The notes under the pieces are model-generated. The model searched no databases, was not told the origin of the DNA, and saw nothing but the letters and a program-made list of their open reading frames with translations. The translations under genes and the position numbers were made by a program. Shown here one piece after another: positions 42,212-51,711 of a stretch of DNA of 58,520 nucleotides (its first letter is position 1; each line of letters opens with the position of its first letter). The DNA comes from Deltaproteobacteria bacterium (GTDB lineage Bacteria; Desulfobacterota; B13-G15; RBG-16-54-18), in NCBI GenBank assembly GCA_019308925.1, contig JAFDHG010000002.1, positions 1-58,520 of the forward strand, written 5' to 3'.

Positions 42212-43876
42212 TTATGCTGGTGCCTTTTTAGCCTCAGCCGGGGCCGCTGCCGCCTCACCTGCTCGATATCTCCTGAAGGCCTTCCAGCCATCATAGGCAA
42301 GGATAAGGGCCAGGATTATAAGCAGAATGGCTACTCCCGCAGCAAAGAAATTTCCGAACACCTTTTTCCCTGCCAATGCACCCGGGATCAGCTTGAAAAA
42401 GGCCGTGTAAAACAGGGCGCTCACCGTTGTGGCATACATGAAAAACATCGGGTAGATGACAATCTTATAGTTTTTGGCCTTCTGGACCAGAAACAGGGTT
42501 GCCAGGAGAAGGGCAAGGGATGCCATTAACTGATTGGCGCCGCCAAAAAGCACCCATACATAGAGCCAGGTGCCTGTTTTCACCAGTACATAGGTGATGA
42601 TAAGGGCCACAATGGTCGCTACATGTGGGTTCTTTGCAATGCCCACTGCATCGCCTAGGAGCTCAGCAGTTGCCACCTTCATAAAGCGGAACACCAAGTT
42701 TATAATGGTAAGGGCAAGAATGATGATCATCATACCTGCTAGGGCCTTGGCATACGATACTGGAAGCCCAATGGAGGTAATTGCCCCTCCAAGGCCAGCA
42801 ACAAAGATCCCTACAGGATTACTGACCTTGGCAACGTAAGCCGACGTACTAGAAAATGCCGTTGCGCATACGATAACGGCAATGATAGAGATGGTAAACT
42901 CGGCAAACATTGCCCCTGCTGTTACTGGTCTGACGTCCAGCTCGTTTTCAAGCTGCCGTGATGTGGCGGTACTGGATACCAGGCTGTGCCACCCGGAGAT
43001 CGCACCGCAGGCAATAGTAACAAAAAGGAGCGGCCACAAGGGTCCAATTCCGATACTCCAGCTAGTAATGGCAGGGAGCGTCATCGGCTTATGGCCTATG
43101 ATTATCCCTATAACCCCTGCTATGATCCCGAAGTATACAACGTATACTGAGGAGTAGTTGTAGGGCTGGATGAACCTCCATACTGGCAGAATCGAGCTGA
43201 AATAACCGAATATCAAGACGCATATAAGCACAGTCGTATAGGAAAGCTTAATGTTCCAGACGGTACCTAACCAGATAGAGAGAAAGATCACGACGATGGC
43301 AAGGATGGTAGTTGTGATGATGTTTACCCGTGCCTTATAGATCATATGACCGACCAGAAATGCCACTCCAATAACCACCAGCAAGGGAAAGGGGAGTGCT
43401 GGATTTCCGCTTATCCCCTTGGTAATTACATGACCAAAGGCCGTTGCTATCAGCAGCAGGTAAAAGTAGACGAAGGTAAGGAGTATCTTCCTTGCCCTAG
43501 GCGATATCAATTTATAGCTAATAGCCCCGAAGGTATCCCCGTCGCTCCTTATCGATACCATAGCACTTGAGAAGTCATGCAGCCATCCGATGAAGAAAAC
43601 CCCCAGCCCCAACCATAGCAATGCCGGCAACCAACCCCATTGAATGGCCACAATGGGGCCTATGATCGGGGCAGCCCCTGCTATTGAGTTAAGCTGGAAC
43701 CCATAGAGTACATTTTTGTTTGCCGGCATAAAGTCTACACCGTCCATGTACATCTTGGCAGGGGTCGCTCTGCCAGAATCAACCTCAAAAACGTTTTTAG
43801 CAGCCCACCTGGCATATACCCAGTAGCCAATGCCAACAATTATTACCCAAAACAACAGTACCCATAATGAATTCAT
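42212..43876 (-). CDS. cstA: Carbon starvation protein CstA family transporter
   Basis: This 554-residue membrane protein has about 15 hydrophobic segments. CstA features: ARWAAKNVFEVDSGRATPAKMYMDGVDFMPANKNVLYGFQ, NSIAGAAPIIGPIVA, GWLHDFSSAMVS, and SGWHSLVSSTATSRQ. The family takes up peptides or pyruvate. The Ala/Lys-rich tail is unstructured. AAAGGAGGG precedes the ATG. It heads the operon with two small proteins and two ArsA-like ATPases, an unusual partnership. Confidence 0.92.
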   Translation of the reverse strand: MNSLWVLLFWVIIVGIGYWVYARWAAKNVFEVDSGRATPAKMYMDGVDFMPANKNVLYGFQLNSIAGAAPIIGPIVAIQWGWLPALLWLGLGVFFIGWLHDFSSAMVSIRSDGDTFGAISYKLISPRARKILLTFVYFYLLLIATAFGHVITKGISGNPALPFPLLVVIGVAFLVGHMIYKARVNIITTTILAIVVIFLSIWLGTVWNIKLSYTTVLICVLIFGYFSSILPVWRFIQPYNYSSVYVVYFGIIAGVIGIIIGHKPMTLPAITSWSIGIGPLWPLLFVTIACGAISGWHSLVSSTATSRQLENELDVRPVTAGAMFAEFTISIIAVIVCATAFSSTSAYVAKVSNPVGIFVAGLGGAITSIGLPVSYAKALAGMMIIILALTIINLVFRFMKVATAELLGDAVGIAKNPHVATIVALIITYVLVKTGTWLYVWVLFGGANQLMASLALLLATLFLVQKAKNYKIVIYPMFFMYATTVSALFYTAFFKLIPGALAGKKVFGNFFAAGVAILLIILALILAYDGWKAFRRYRAGEAAAAPAEAKKAPA

Positions 43877-43996
43877 GGCCTTTTCCCTCCTTTGCCTAAA
43901 GGTTATAGTTTACCTTTAAAGGACAAATTATTCCCCACCTCCTTTCCCCATTAGAGTAACAAAAATCATTATTGCCGCATCCATCCTGGATCTTTT

Positions 43997-44023
43997 TTTA
44001 TACTCTAAAGTCTAAAAAGTCAA
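43997..44023 (-). promoter_or_regulatory. Candidate promoter of the cstA operon
   Basis: Minus strand TTGACT (44018-44023) and TATAAA (43997-44002), spacer 15 bases (short of the optimum). It lies about 120 bases upstream of the cstA ATG. Confidence 0.35.
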
Positions 44024-44044
44024 GGAATTTCCCCAAAAAAGGGT

Positions 44045-44270
44045 AATGCCTCAGTTATCAAGGAAAGAGGACCCCTTATCCCCTCGCTTCAGATCTTTCG
44101 CTGTGACCCTTTCGGGGTTCGCAGGCGGGGAATCTTTGCCCCTTCCCCGCTCTAAAGGCGGGGCTTTCCCCTTCCTGCTCACCCTCGGTGGGTGCCCCAT
44201 CGCTCCCAGCAACTTCGCTCGGGGGCAAGAGGCCCTTTGAAGCCCATCCCCTCAAGGCTGAGGGATTACA
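44045..44270. other. GC-rich, highly structured segment of unknown origin
   Basis: The stretch contains GCGGGGAA/TTCCCCGC (44125-44150), CCCTCA-AGGC-TGAGGG (44249-44264) and further GC-rich inverted repeats. Its composition differs sharply from both flanks. The minus strand has an open frame but no convincing protein. It could be the structured end of an IS200/IS605-type element or another mobile-element relic. The rest of the 43877-44449 gap shows no gene. Confidence 0.4.
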
Positions 44271-44449
44271 AATTAAATTCATCCATATAACCATCGCCCA
44301 CCTCCAATTCAGAGATTTGGTCAGGTAGAGCTTTTTCCCAACCAATGGCACATGAAGTGGTCTCTTTGATAATGAGAAAAATTAAAAAGACGGGAACTTC
44401 CCCAGCACTTTTTTGTCTAATAGAAAAAGAATAAGAAAATGGAGGTGGA

Positions 44450-46711
44450 ATGATGAAAAAGTTAATCTTCATTTTTGGTCTTCTCATCTTTATGCTTCCC
44501 CTTGCTTCTTCCTATGGAGAGAAGAAGGGGGAAATTCTTTCTCCTTACTTCTTTGTCCAGAGCGATGATGCTTCTCTTGCCCCTTTTCCTCTTTTAGAGA
44601 CGAAGGTAGAGGTAAATATTGCCGGAGTGATAGCTGAGATAGGACTTACTCAGGTTTATAAAAATGAAGGCAACAGAACCATAGAAGCGATATATGTATT
44701 CCCCCTGGGGATAAGATCAGCTATACACGCCATGAGGATGAAGATAGGCAGTAGAATAGTTGAGGCTCAAATAGAAGAAAGGGCAATGGCCAAAATGATC
44801 TATGAGAGGGCAAAAGAAGAAGGTAAAACGGCTTCTCTCTTGGAACAGGAAAGACCCAATGTCTTCCAAATGAAGGTAGCGAACATAATGCCAGGAGATG
44901 TAATAGAGGTGATGGTTAACTATACAGAACTTTTAGTCCCCGAAAAAGGGATATATGAGTTTGTCTTCCCTACGGTGGTAGGGTCACGGTATTGTGAGAA
45001 AAAAGAGAAAGAGACAAAAGACCACGATACATGGGTAAAGACCCCATATCTGCATGAAGGCCAAGCACCTACTTATACGTTTGACATAAAAGTGAACATA
45101 AGGACAGGAATTTCATTAGGAAAAGTATGGGTTCCTTCCCATAAAGTGAAGGTACGACAGCATATGGATAAAGCAGAGATAAATCTATCTCCTGAGGAAG
45201 AAAAAGGAGGAAATAGAGATTTTATCCTGAGATATACGTTACAAGGGGAGATGATACAGAGCGGCCTATTACTCTACCCTTGGAAAAAGGAGAAATTTTT
45301 TCTCCTTATGCTACAACCTCCAGAAAAGGTAACGTTGAACGCTGTCCCTCCTCGGGAATATGTATTCATTGTAGATGTTTCCGGCTCTATGCATGGATTC
45401 CCCTTAGCGGTCTCTAAGGCCCTTATAAGAAAGATAGTTCAAAAATTAAGGGGAAAAGATTACTTCAATATCCTATTCTTTGCTGGTGGGTCGAATGTTC
45501 TTTCTCCCCATCCTCTTCCTGCTACAGAGGAGAATAAGGGTAAGGCGCTAGCTATGCTGGAAGAACAGAGAGGAGGGGGAGGAACAAGGATTTTACCTGC
45601 CTTAAAAAGGGCGCTTTCCTTACAGAAAAAGGAAGGACTTTCCCGCATCATAGTTATAGCTACTGATGGATATGTAGCGGTGGAGAAAGAGGTATTTGAC
45701 CTGATGAGGGAAAGGCTGAATGAGGCAAACTTCTTTGCCTTTGGAATAGGGAGTAGTGTAAACCGGTATCTCATCGAGGGAATGGCCAGAGCAGGGAGAG
45801 GAAATCCTTTTGTCGTATGTAATAAAGCGGAAGCACCACAGGTAGCAGAAAGGTTCTCTGACTATATAAGATCTCCTCTCCTTACCGATATTGAGGTAGA
45901 ACTTCAGGGATTTGATGCTTATGAGGTAGAACCCCCTTCTCTACCTGACCTATTCGCTCGAAGACCACTCGTTATCTTTGGGAAATATAAAAATGCTGAA
46001 GGAAAAATGAGGGTGAGAGGGAAGACAGCCTGGGGTACGTATAACAAAAGGATTGAGGTAAGTTCTTTGTTGGAAGATGAGGATAACATAGCCCTTAAAT
46101 ACCTCTGGGCCAGGGAAAGAATAGCCCGCCTCTCTGATTACGCAAGGGTGGGAGCAAAAGTAGAGGAAGAGGTGAAAGGTCTCGGTCTTCGATACCACCT
46201 CATGACTCAATATACCTCCTTTGTAGCTGTGGATACCGTAGTGAGAGATACTGGAGAGGTAGTTACTGTAAAACAGCCTTTGCCTTTACCTGAAGGGGTA
46301 AGCGATTATGCAGTAGGTAATCATAGAGGCAAGGTTGCTGCTCCTCTATCTTCTGGTTTTGTAAAAACACTAGCGGCGAAAGAGGCAGGGTATTATCCTC
46401 CTCAGGAGGAGAAAAGAGAGCTTTCCCGAATCTGTATAATGGGAGGAAAGCTTCCTCCTGGAATTACTATGGAAGAGGTGGAGAATATATTGTCTCCGTT
46501 GAAGGACGATTTGAAGAGGGTGTTTAAAAAATGGGGCCTAAAAAAGGTAGTTGTGCTTTTGAAAATTGAAGGAGGGAAAACAAGGAGTATCCAAGTAAAA
46601 AATTACCATGGGAAAGCGTACAAAAAAGAAGTTCTGGAGAAGATTTTACAAAAGATTGTTTTTTCTCCCTCCATAAAAGGCACAATGGAGCTGGAACTGA
46701 TATACGTTTAA
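44450..46711 (+). CDS. VIT and vWA domain surface protein
   Basis: This 753-residue protein has a signal peptide (MMKKLIFIFGLLIFMLPLASSYG). The VIT domain spans about 35-165 (LLETKVEVNIAGVIAEIGLTQVYKN...VFPLG, ERAKEEGKTASLLEQERPNVFQMKVANI). The vWA domain, about 300-470, has an intact MIDAS (DVSGSM, GGTRILPAL, ATDGY). The region from 470 carries LKYLWARERIARLSDY, typical of VIT/vWA proteins. The last ~100 residues form a separate domain of paired strands. GGAGG precedes tandem ATGs. Likely periplasmic and involved in adhesion or metal-dependent binding. Confidence 0.85.
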   Translation: MMKKLIFIFGLLIFMLPLASSYGEKKGEILSPYFFVQSDDASLAPFPLLETKVEVNIAGVIAEIGLTQVYKNEGNRTIEAIYVFPLGIRSAIHAMRMKIGSRIVEAQIEERAMAKMIYERAKEEGKTASLLEQERPNVFQMKVANIMPGDVIEVMVNYTELLVPEKGIYEFVFPTVVGSRYCEKKEKETKDHDTWVKTPYLHEGQAPTYTFDIKVNIRTGISLGKVWVPSHKVKVRQHMDKAEINLSPEEEKGGNRDFILRYTLQGEMIQSGLLLYPWKKEKFFLLMLQPPEKVTLNAVPPREYVFIVDVSGSMHGFPLAVSKALIRKIVQKLRGKDYFNILFFAGGSNVLSPHPLPATEENKGKALAMLEEQRGGGGTRILPALKRALSLQKKEGLSRIIVIATDGYVAVEKEVFDLMRERLNEANFFAFGIGSSVNRYLIEGMARAGRGNPFVVCNKAEAPQVAERFSDYIRSPLLTDIEVELQGFDAYEVEPPSLPDLFARRPLVIFGKYKNAEGKMRVRGKTAWGTYNKRIEVSSLLEDEDNIALKYLWARERIARLSDYARVGAKVEEEVKGLGLRYHLMTQYTSFVAVDTVVRDTGEVVTVKQPLPLPEGVSDYAVGNHRGKVAAPLSSGFVKTLAAKEAGYYPPQEEKRELSRICIMGGKLPPGITMEEVENILSPLKDDLKRVFKKWGLKKVVVLLKIEGGKTRSIQVKNYHGKAYKKEVLEKILQKIVFSPSIKGTMELELIYV

Positions 46712-46766
46712 TGAACAAATAACATCCCCAAGGTTTAGGAAATCTTGACATTTTCAGAGGTGACCC

Positions 46767-47969
46767 TTAATACATAAATATCCCATCTTCATATATGGTC
46801 ACCCTCTTCCCCGAGGTCAGACATGCTATTACCCTCTTCTTCTCCGTGTTTACAAGGTCCCAGTGGAGGGCTGAGTCGTTAAACCCCAGCTTCCTTTTCT
46901 TTTCCTTTGTGAGTTCTGCTGGATTTCCGGCGTAAGTGTCTGAATAGGATGCCCCCAAAGCTATATGGCAGTTCCCGTAACGGCCGCCGTAGTTCTCATC
47001 GAATAGGGTGTTGGCCATAAATTTATCAATCCTGGAGAATCTCTTGTCAGTCAAAGAGAATTCCCCGATCCTATTGGCGCCCCTGTCCAGGGATAGCTAT
47101 TTGATGAGGAAATCTTCTCCCTCCTCAGCTTCTATCTTCGTAGCAGAGCCCTTTGTGAACTCCAACCAAATATCTTTCACATAGTTACCACTTCTGAAGG
47201 AGGGCTGGTCCGCATAATAGATCCCTTCAGTACCCCTCCAATCTGGAGATAGAAAGAGTTCAAAACTGGGGACGTTATGCCCGGAGATCCCGATCCACTT
47301 TCGTTGTCTCCCTGGGGTTACTAGCAGATCGATATTCTTTGATTGGATGTGATATTCTTTGACCTCCATGCTGTTTAACCATCTCTTAATGGCCATGGCA
47401 TCTTTGAATATGGTCTCCCACTGTTCAACAGGATCACCTTTGTCTAGGTAACAGGCCTTTGTAACCTGAGCGCTATATTGCCTGAGGGTAAGCCCAGACT
47501 GTCTTGCCAGTTCAGGGGTTGGCAGGGTACAAAGGGTCCAACCGTATTTCCCCATTTCTTCTCGTTTCGTCAAGATATCTCGCAGCACTTTTCTCGCCAC
47601 CAACGTCTTGCCTATTTTTTTCGGATCTATCTCGCTCAGGTGGATGAGAGACTCCGGAGCATATAGATAGATGCTTCCATTTAACTGTTCGCACAATTCC
47701 TTTTCACCTGGAGCGAGAAAGACAAGTTGTTTGTTATTGCCCTTCTCGAAAAAATCCCGCTCCATTTTAGCCGTTAGACCTATACGCAAGACCGGATTCT
47801 TCCCCATATCAAGAATCTGCCTGTTCAGGATCTCGGCTAGCTTTATCGCTGGTGGATCGAATCTGATCAAAATGATGTCGTTCTTTTTGTATTTTTCTCT
47901 CCTTGAAGTCCTTAATCCCCACAACAGGACGTCTGCGTATCTCTCTAGTTGTATTTCTGTAAGCGCCAT
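46767..47969 (-). pseudogene. M29 aminopeptidase interrupted by one in-frame TAG
   Basis: From ATG 47969 (AGGAGATCC in front) 290 codons lead to TAG at 47097-47099. The same frame then continues 109 more codons with perfect family blocks: RIGEFSLTDKRFSRIDKFMANTLFDENYGG, HIALGASYSDTYAG and NDSALHWDLVNTEKK. These hold the C-terminal metal ligands of M29 (aminopeptidase T) metallopeptidases. Total length, 400 codons, is normal. There is no frameshift or other damage. It is either a fresh nonsense mutation, a sequencing error, or amber readthrough. Confidence 0.85.
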
Positions 47970-47973
47970 CTAG

Positions 47974-48135
47974 GATCTCCTAGTTCCACCCAGCCAAAAG
48001 CGTGCTGGCATGTCACGATGTCAACGCCCTTGAATTTCAATTCCTGCCGGGCCTCCTCGCTCAATTTCTGAAAATTGGGTTTTACAAAACACGTTCAGTG
48101 TGTCACCGCAATTATGTGGATACTTGAGTCTAGCA
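47974..48135 (-). pseudogene. Remnant of a pyruvate-kinase alpha/beta-domain protein
   Basis: The minus strand frame reads AKEMLDSSIHIIAVTH, a TGA (48095-48097), then TCFVKPNFQKLSEEARQELK and GVDIVTCQHAFGWVEL. This matches standalone pyruvate-kinase C-terminal-domain proteins (VVTH..GF..PN...L..E.R..L...GV.I.T..HAF.G). It lacks the N-terminal part and has no proper end, running into the M29 start region. It is a fragment. Confidence 0.55.
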
Positions 48136-48196
48136 TCTCCTTTGCGTCAAAAAAGGTGACCCCGAAAAGACGAGTAAAAAGATACAGCCAGTATTG

Positions 48197-49570
48197 TCAA
48201 GGGAAGATCTTTCCCGGATTCAAAATCCCTTTAGGGTCCAACGCCTTTTTAATCCTCTTCATGGCCTCCAGGGCCGCGGGAGATATCTCCATACCGATGT
48301 ATGGGGCCTTGGTAATTCCCACCCCGTGCTCTCCTGACAGGGTCCCTTTTAGGTCCAAGGTCAACTTGAAGATCTCCTCCACTGCCCCTTCAGCCCTCCT
48401 CATCTCCTCCTCCCCCCGACCAATCATGATGGACACATGGATGTTGCCATCCCCCGCGTGGCCGAAACACATGATCTGCAGACCCTCCCTTCGGGCGATC
48501 TCCTCCACACCCTTTACCAAGGCAGGTATCTTGCTCCGGGGGACGGTAACATCCTCGTTTACCTTGACAGGGTTCAGGGCATAAGAGGCCTGGGAGAGAC
48601 AGCGCCGAAGCTCCCACAGCCTCTCCACCTCTTGAAGATTCTCTGCCGCCCTCACCTCTCGTGCTCCTTGGGCCCAACAAATCTCCTCTATCATCTTTAC
48701 CTGATCATCGACGGCCTTCTGCGGACCATCCACCTCAATCAAGAGGAAGCCACCAGCATCTGTGGGCAAGCCAGCCCCTAGATAGGCCTCTGCACAGCGC
48801 AGGGAAGAATTATCCATGAACTCCAGGGCGCTGGGGATGATCCGGGAGCGGATGATCTGCGCCACAGAACTGGCAGCCGCCTCTATCTTTTCAAAGATAG
48901 CCAGCAATGTCCCCCTCGCCTCAGGAAAGGGAAGGAGTTTCAGGATAACCTTGGTCACAATCCCCAAGGTCCCCTCTGAGCCCACAAAGAGCTTGGTCAA
49001 GTCATAACCCACCACCCCCTTCATGGTCCGGGTACCTGTTTCGATGATCTCTCCTGTGGGCAGTACCACCTCCAGACCCAGGACATAGTCCTTCATCACC
49101 CCATATTTCACGGCCCGAGGTCCACCAGCACACTCAGCCACATTCCCTCCTATGGTAGAGTACTTATAACTGGCTGGATCAGGAGGGAAAAAGAGGCCAA
49201 GACCCTCCACCTCCTGTTGAAGATCGTAGTTGATCACTCCGGGTTCCACCACAGCGATCAACTCATCCAGGTCAACCTCCAGGATCTTATCAAACTTGGT
49301 CATAACTACCACCACACCCCCTGCCACCGGAGTGGCCCCCCCAGTCATCCCAGAACCCGCCCCCCTGGGAATCACCGGGAAGCCGTGCTCATTGGCCAGG
49401 ACCATGATCCGGGAGACCTGCTCGGGGGTGCGGGGAAAGACCGCCAGATCGGGCAGGGGGCCAGTAGTCTTGGCATCATAGGAGTAACAGACCCTGTCCT
49501 CCTCGGCCCACATGACACCTTCTGAACCGATCACCTTTTCTATCTCCCTAATAACCCCCTCTGACAACAT
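48197..49570 (-). CDS. glcD: GlcD-type FAD-linked oxidase (glycolate/D-lactate dehydrogenase subunit)
   Basis: This 457-residue 2-hydroxyacid dehydrogenase belongs to the VAO family. The FAD-binding domain (about 40-180) shows PRGAGSGMTGGATPVAGGVVV, PDPASYKYSTIGGNVAECAGG and GYDLTKLFVGSEGTLGIV. The C-terminal cap (about 215-455) has CFGHAGDGNIHVSI with the active-site His and SGEHGVGITK. It oxidises a small 2-hydroxyacid such as lactate or glycolate, with electrons passing to an Fe-S partner not encoded here. It lies just downstream of tctA, so the transporter may supply its substrate. Confidence 0.88.
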   Translation of the reverse strand: MLSEGVIREIEKVIGSEGVMWAEEDRVCYSYDAKTTGPLPDLAVFPRTPEQVSRIMVLANEHGFPVIPRGAGSGMTGGATPVAGGVVVVMTKFDKILEVDLDELIAVVEPGVINYDLQQEVEGLGLFFPPDPASYKYSTIGGNVAECAGGPRAVKYGVMKDYVLGLEVVLPTGEIIETGTRTMKGVVGYDLTKLFVGSEGTLGIVTKVILKLLPFPEARGTLLAIFEKIEAAASSVAQIIRSRIIPSALEFMDNSSLRCAEAYLGAGLPTDAGGFLLIEVDGPQKAVDDQVKMIEEICWAQGAREVRAAENLQEVERLWELRRCLSQASYALNPVKVNEDVTVPRSKIPALVKGVEEIARREGLQIMCFGHAGDGNIHVSIMIGRGEEEMRRAEGAVEEIFKLTLDLKGTLSGEHGVGITKAPYIGMEISPAALEAMKRIKKALDPKGILNPGKIFP

Positions 49571-49644
49571 AAAAGATCCTCAATGAAAATTCTATAGTAA
49601 AAGGACATAACCTGCGGTGTATTCTATGCGGGATCGCAGCATAT

Positions 49645-51147
49645 TTATATACCCTTGGGCGGTCTTTTAAGAACTTTGGGCACTATAAATATAATGGTTA
49701 TGACCGTAACGATCAAAAACCCAAGTGAAATAGGGTGGGTCAAAAAAATGCTCACATTTCCATCAGACATAATCAGTGCCTGTCGCAGCGCGTTTTCCAG
49801 CATAGGCCCCAGTACAAAGGCAATAAGTAGAGGGGCTAGAGGGTAGTCGAATTTCCTCATCACATAGCCCAGGATTCCGAAAAAGAACATAGCTTGCACG
49901 TCGAAAAGGCTGTTATCGACGGCATACGTTCCGACAAAGCACAGCAGAAGGATAATAGGGTAGATAATGGCCTCAGGGACTTTGAAGATGTTTCTGGCTG
50001 CCCTTATTGAAAGGCTGCCGATGACCAGGTTGCCCAGATTACACACCATCAATCCAATGAAAAGGGCATATATGATATTCCCGTGTTCTTGAAACAGCAT
50101 GGGGCCAGGCGCTATACCTTGGATCATAAAGGCACCCAAAAGGACCGCTGTTACTATGTCTCCCGGTATGCCCAAGCTAAGAAGGGGAATGAGGGTGGCA
50201 CCGCAAACGGCACTATTTCCCGACTCAGCGGCTGCAACTCCTTCTAGTTCTCCCTCACCAAATCTTTCGGGATGTTTTGATCCCCTCTGGGCCATTCCAT
50301 AGTTCAAAAAGGCGGTTATGGTGGACCCAAGCCCTGGTATGGCACCAATAAAAGTACCTAATGCTGTTCCACGAAATATAGTGTGTAAGCACCCACGCAT
50401 TTCTGACCAGGATATCTTGTTGTCCTCTGGGCGATCTGAGTATTTGAGTGCCATCTGCTGGAGCTTGTCTTTTACTTTGATCTCTACCCTCACGAGTATC
50501 TCAGAGATGGCGAAAAGCCCTATCAACATGGGTATTAGACCAATCCCCTTCAGGATTTCTATGTAACCAAAACTGAACCGCGAAGTGCCAGCTACTGGGT
50601 CCATACCAACAGTGGCGAAAAGTATCCCCAGTGTAGCAGCAACAAACCCCTTGAGTAGAGATTTGCCCGAAACAGCAGCGATGATGGTGAGAGAAAATAA
50701 GACTAAGGAGAAGATCTCAGGGGGGCCGAATTTCAATGCGAGCATGGCTAAGGGAGGAGCTACAAGGATAAGAACAATATCACTGGAGGTGTCCGCCATT
50801 ACCGAGGAGTACAAGGCCATTTTCAAGGCCTTGAGGGCCTGGCCCTTCTGAGACATGGGAAAACCATCAAGAACTGTGGCCGAGGCGGCTGGAGTTCCCG
50901 GAGTGTTTATCAGTATGGCCGAGACTGATCCACCAAACATCCCTCCCTTATAAACCCCCAAAAGCATAGCGATGGCGGGGATTGGATCCATTTTAAAGGT
51001 TAAGGGTACCATGAGGGCTGTCGCCATCGTGACGGTAAGACCTGGTATGGAGCCTATAACAATACCCACAGCCACCCCTAACAGGGCAAACATTACATTC
51101 TGCCATGTGAGCATCAGTTGTAACCCTATGAGGAATTGCTCCAACAT
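49645..51147 (-). CDS. tctA: Tripartite tricarboxylate transporter, large membrane subunit
   Basis: This 500-residue protein has about 10-12 membrane segments. The two TctA signature repeats are visible: GIVIGSIPGLTVTMATALMVPLT near the start, and GTFIGAIPGLGSTITAFLNYGMAQR in the second half. INTPGTPAASATVLDG and LSLGIPGDIVTAVLLGAF are further family blocks. It forms the translocation channel with TctB and receives substrate from TctC. Downstream of tctB by 23 bases. Confidence 0.94.
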   Translation of the reverse strand: MLEQFLIGLQLMLTWQNVMFALLGVAVGIVIGSIPGLTVTMATALMVPLTFKMDPIPAIAMLLGVYKGGMFGGSVSAILINTPGTPAASATVLDGFPMSQKGQALKALKMALYSSVMADTSSDIVLILVAPPLAMLALKFGPPEIFSLVLFSLTIIAAVSGKSLLKGFVAATLGILFATVGMDPVAGTSRFSFGYIEILKGIGLIPMLIGLFAISEILVRVEIKVKDKLQQMALKYSDRPEDNKISWSEMRGCLHTIFRGTALGTFIGAIPGLGSTITAFLNYGMAQRGSKHPERFGEGELEGVAAAESGNSAVCGATLIPLLSLGIPGDIVTAVLLGAFMIQGIAPGPMLFQEHGNIIYALFIGLMVCNLGNLVIGSLSIRAARNIFKVPEAIIYPIILLLCFVGTYAVDNSLFDVQAMFFFGILGYVMRKFDYPLAPLLIAFVLGPMLENALRQALIMSDGNVSIFLTHPISLGFLIVTVITIIFIVPKVLKRPPKGI

Positions 51148-51170
51148 CCCTTACCTCTTTTTACTAAAAT

Positions 51171-51632
51171 TTAGTTAAAGAGGACCCCTCTGGGTAACAT
51201 GACAAGCATGACCTTCGCAAAAAACAAATACAGAATAAAAGGGAAAATGATTGACAACACGACAACGGTCTTCCACCTTCTCATGCCAAAAGACAACAGG
51301 TATATTGGCAAAATTAGGAATGTTGCAGGTAGATATCCTATCAACGGAGTGAGAACCATATAGGCGATAAACAACAATATGGTGATAATAACACGAAGTG
51401 GAAAAAGCCTCACTCGCTCCTGTAATGCCTCTCTTTTCTTCACGATGAGGAGCAAACTGAGAAATGCTAGAACAAAGGCAGTAAGCTCGGGCATAAAGGC
51501 CGGATTCAGGCCAGTACTGGTACGTTCACTGATCTGTTCCACCTCATAGGGAATGATTATAAAATACAGGGCAAGACTGAAGACGAATAAAATAACACCA
51601 ATCAGTTGATCATAGGTGAACCGTGTCCTCAT
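51171..51632 (-). CDS. tctB: Tripartite tricarboxylate transporter, small membrane subunit
   Basis: This 153-residue protein has four membrane segments; the pattern of DQLIGVILFVFSLALYF and LTPLIGYLPATFLILPIYLLSFGMRRWK is typical of TctB. Its position between tctC and tctA supports the call. A strong hairpin separates it from tctC. Confidence 0.87.
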   Translation of the reverse strand: MRTRFTYDQLIGVILFVFSLALYFIIIPYEVEQISERTSTGLNPAFMPELTAFVLAFLSLLLIVKKREALQERVRLFPLRVIITILLFIAYMVLTPLIGYLPATFLILPIYLLSFGMRRWKTVVVLSIIFPFILYLFFAKVMLVMLPRGVLFN

Positions 51633-51676
51633 TATTTTCCTAACACTTCACGATGCTGTTAATGCAAAACACGAAA

Positions 51677-51703
51677 TCGGGGAGGAGGAATCCTCCTCCC
51701 CGA
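51677..51703 (-). promoter_or_regulatory. Near-perfect palindromic hairpin between tctC and tctB
   Basis: TCGGGGAGGAGGA and its exact complement flank a single A, giving a stem of about 11 pairs. It lies eight bases after the tctC stop. Such a hairpin can stabilise or terminate part of the message so that the binding protein exceeds the membrane subunits. Confidence 0.7.
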
Positions 51704-51711
51704 ACAATTAC

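Noticed and set aside
48095-48097. UGA as a selenocysteine codon
   Set aside because: The fragment lacks both ends, no SECIS-like hairpin was evident after it, and pyruvate-kinase-domain proteins are not known selenoproteins.
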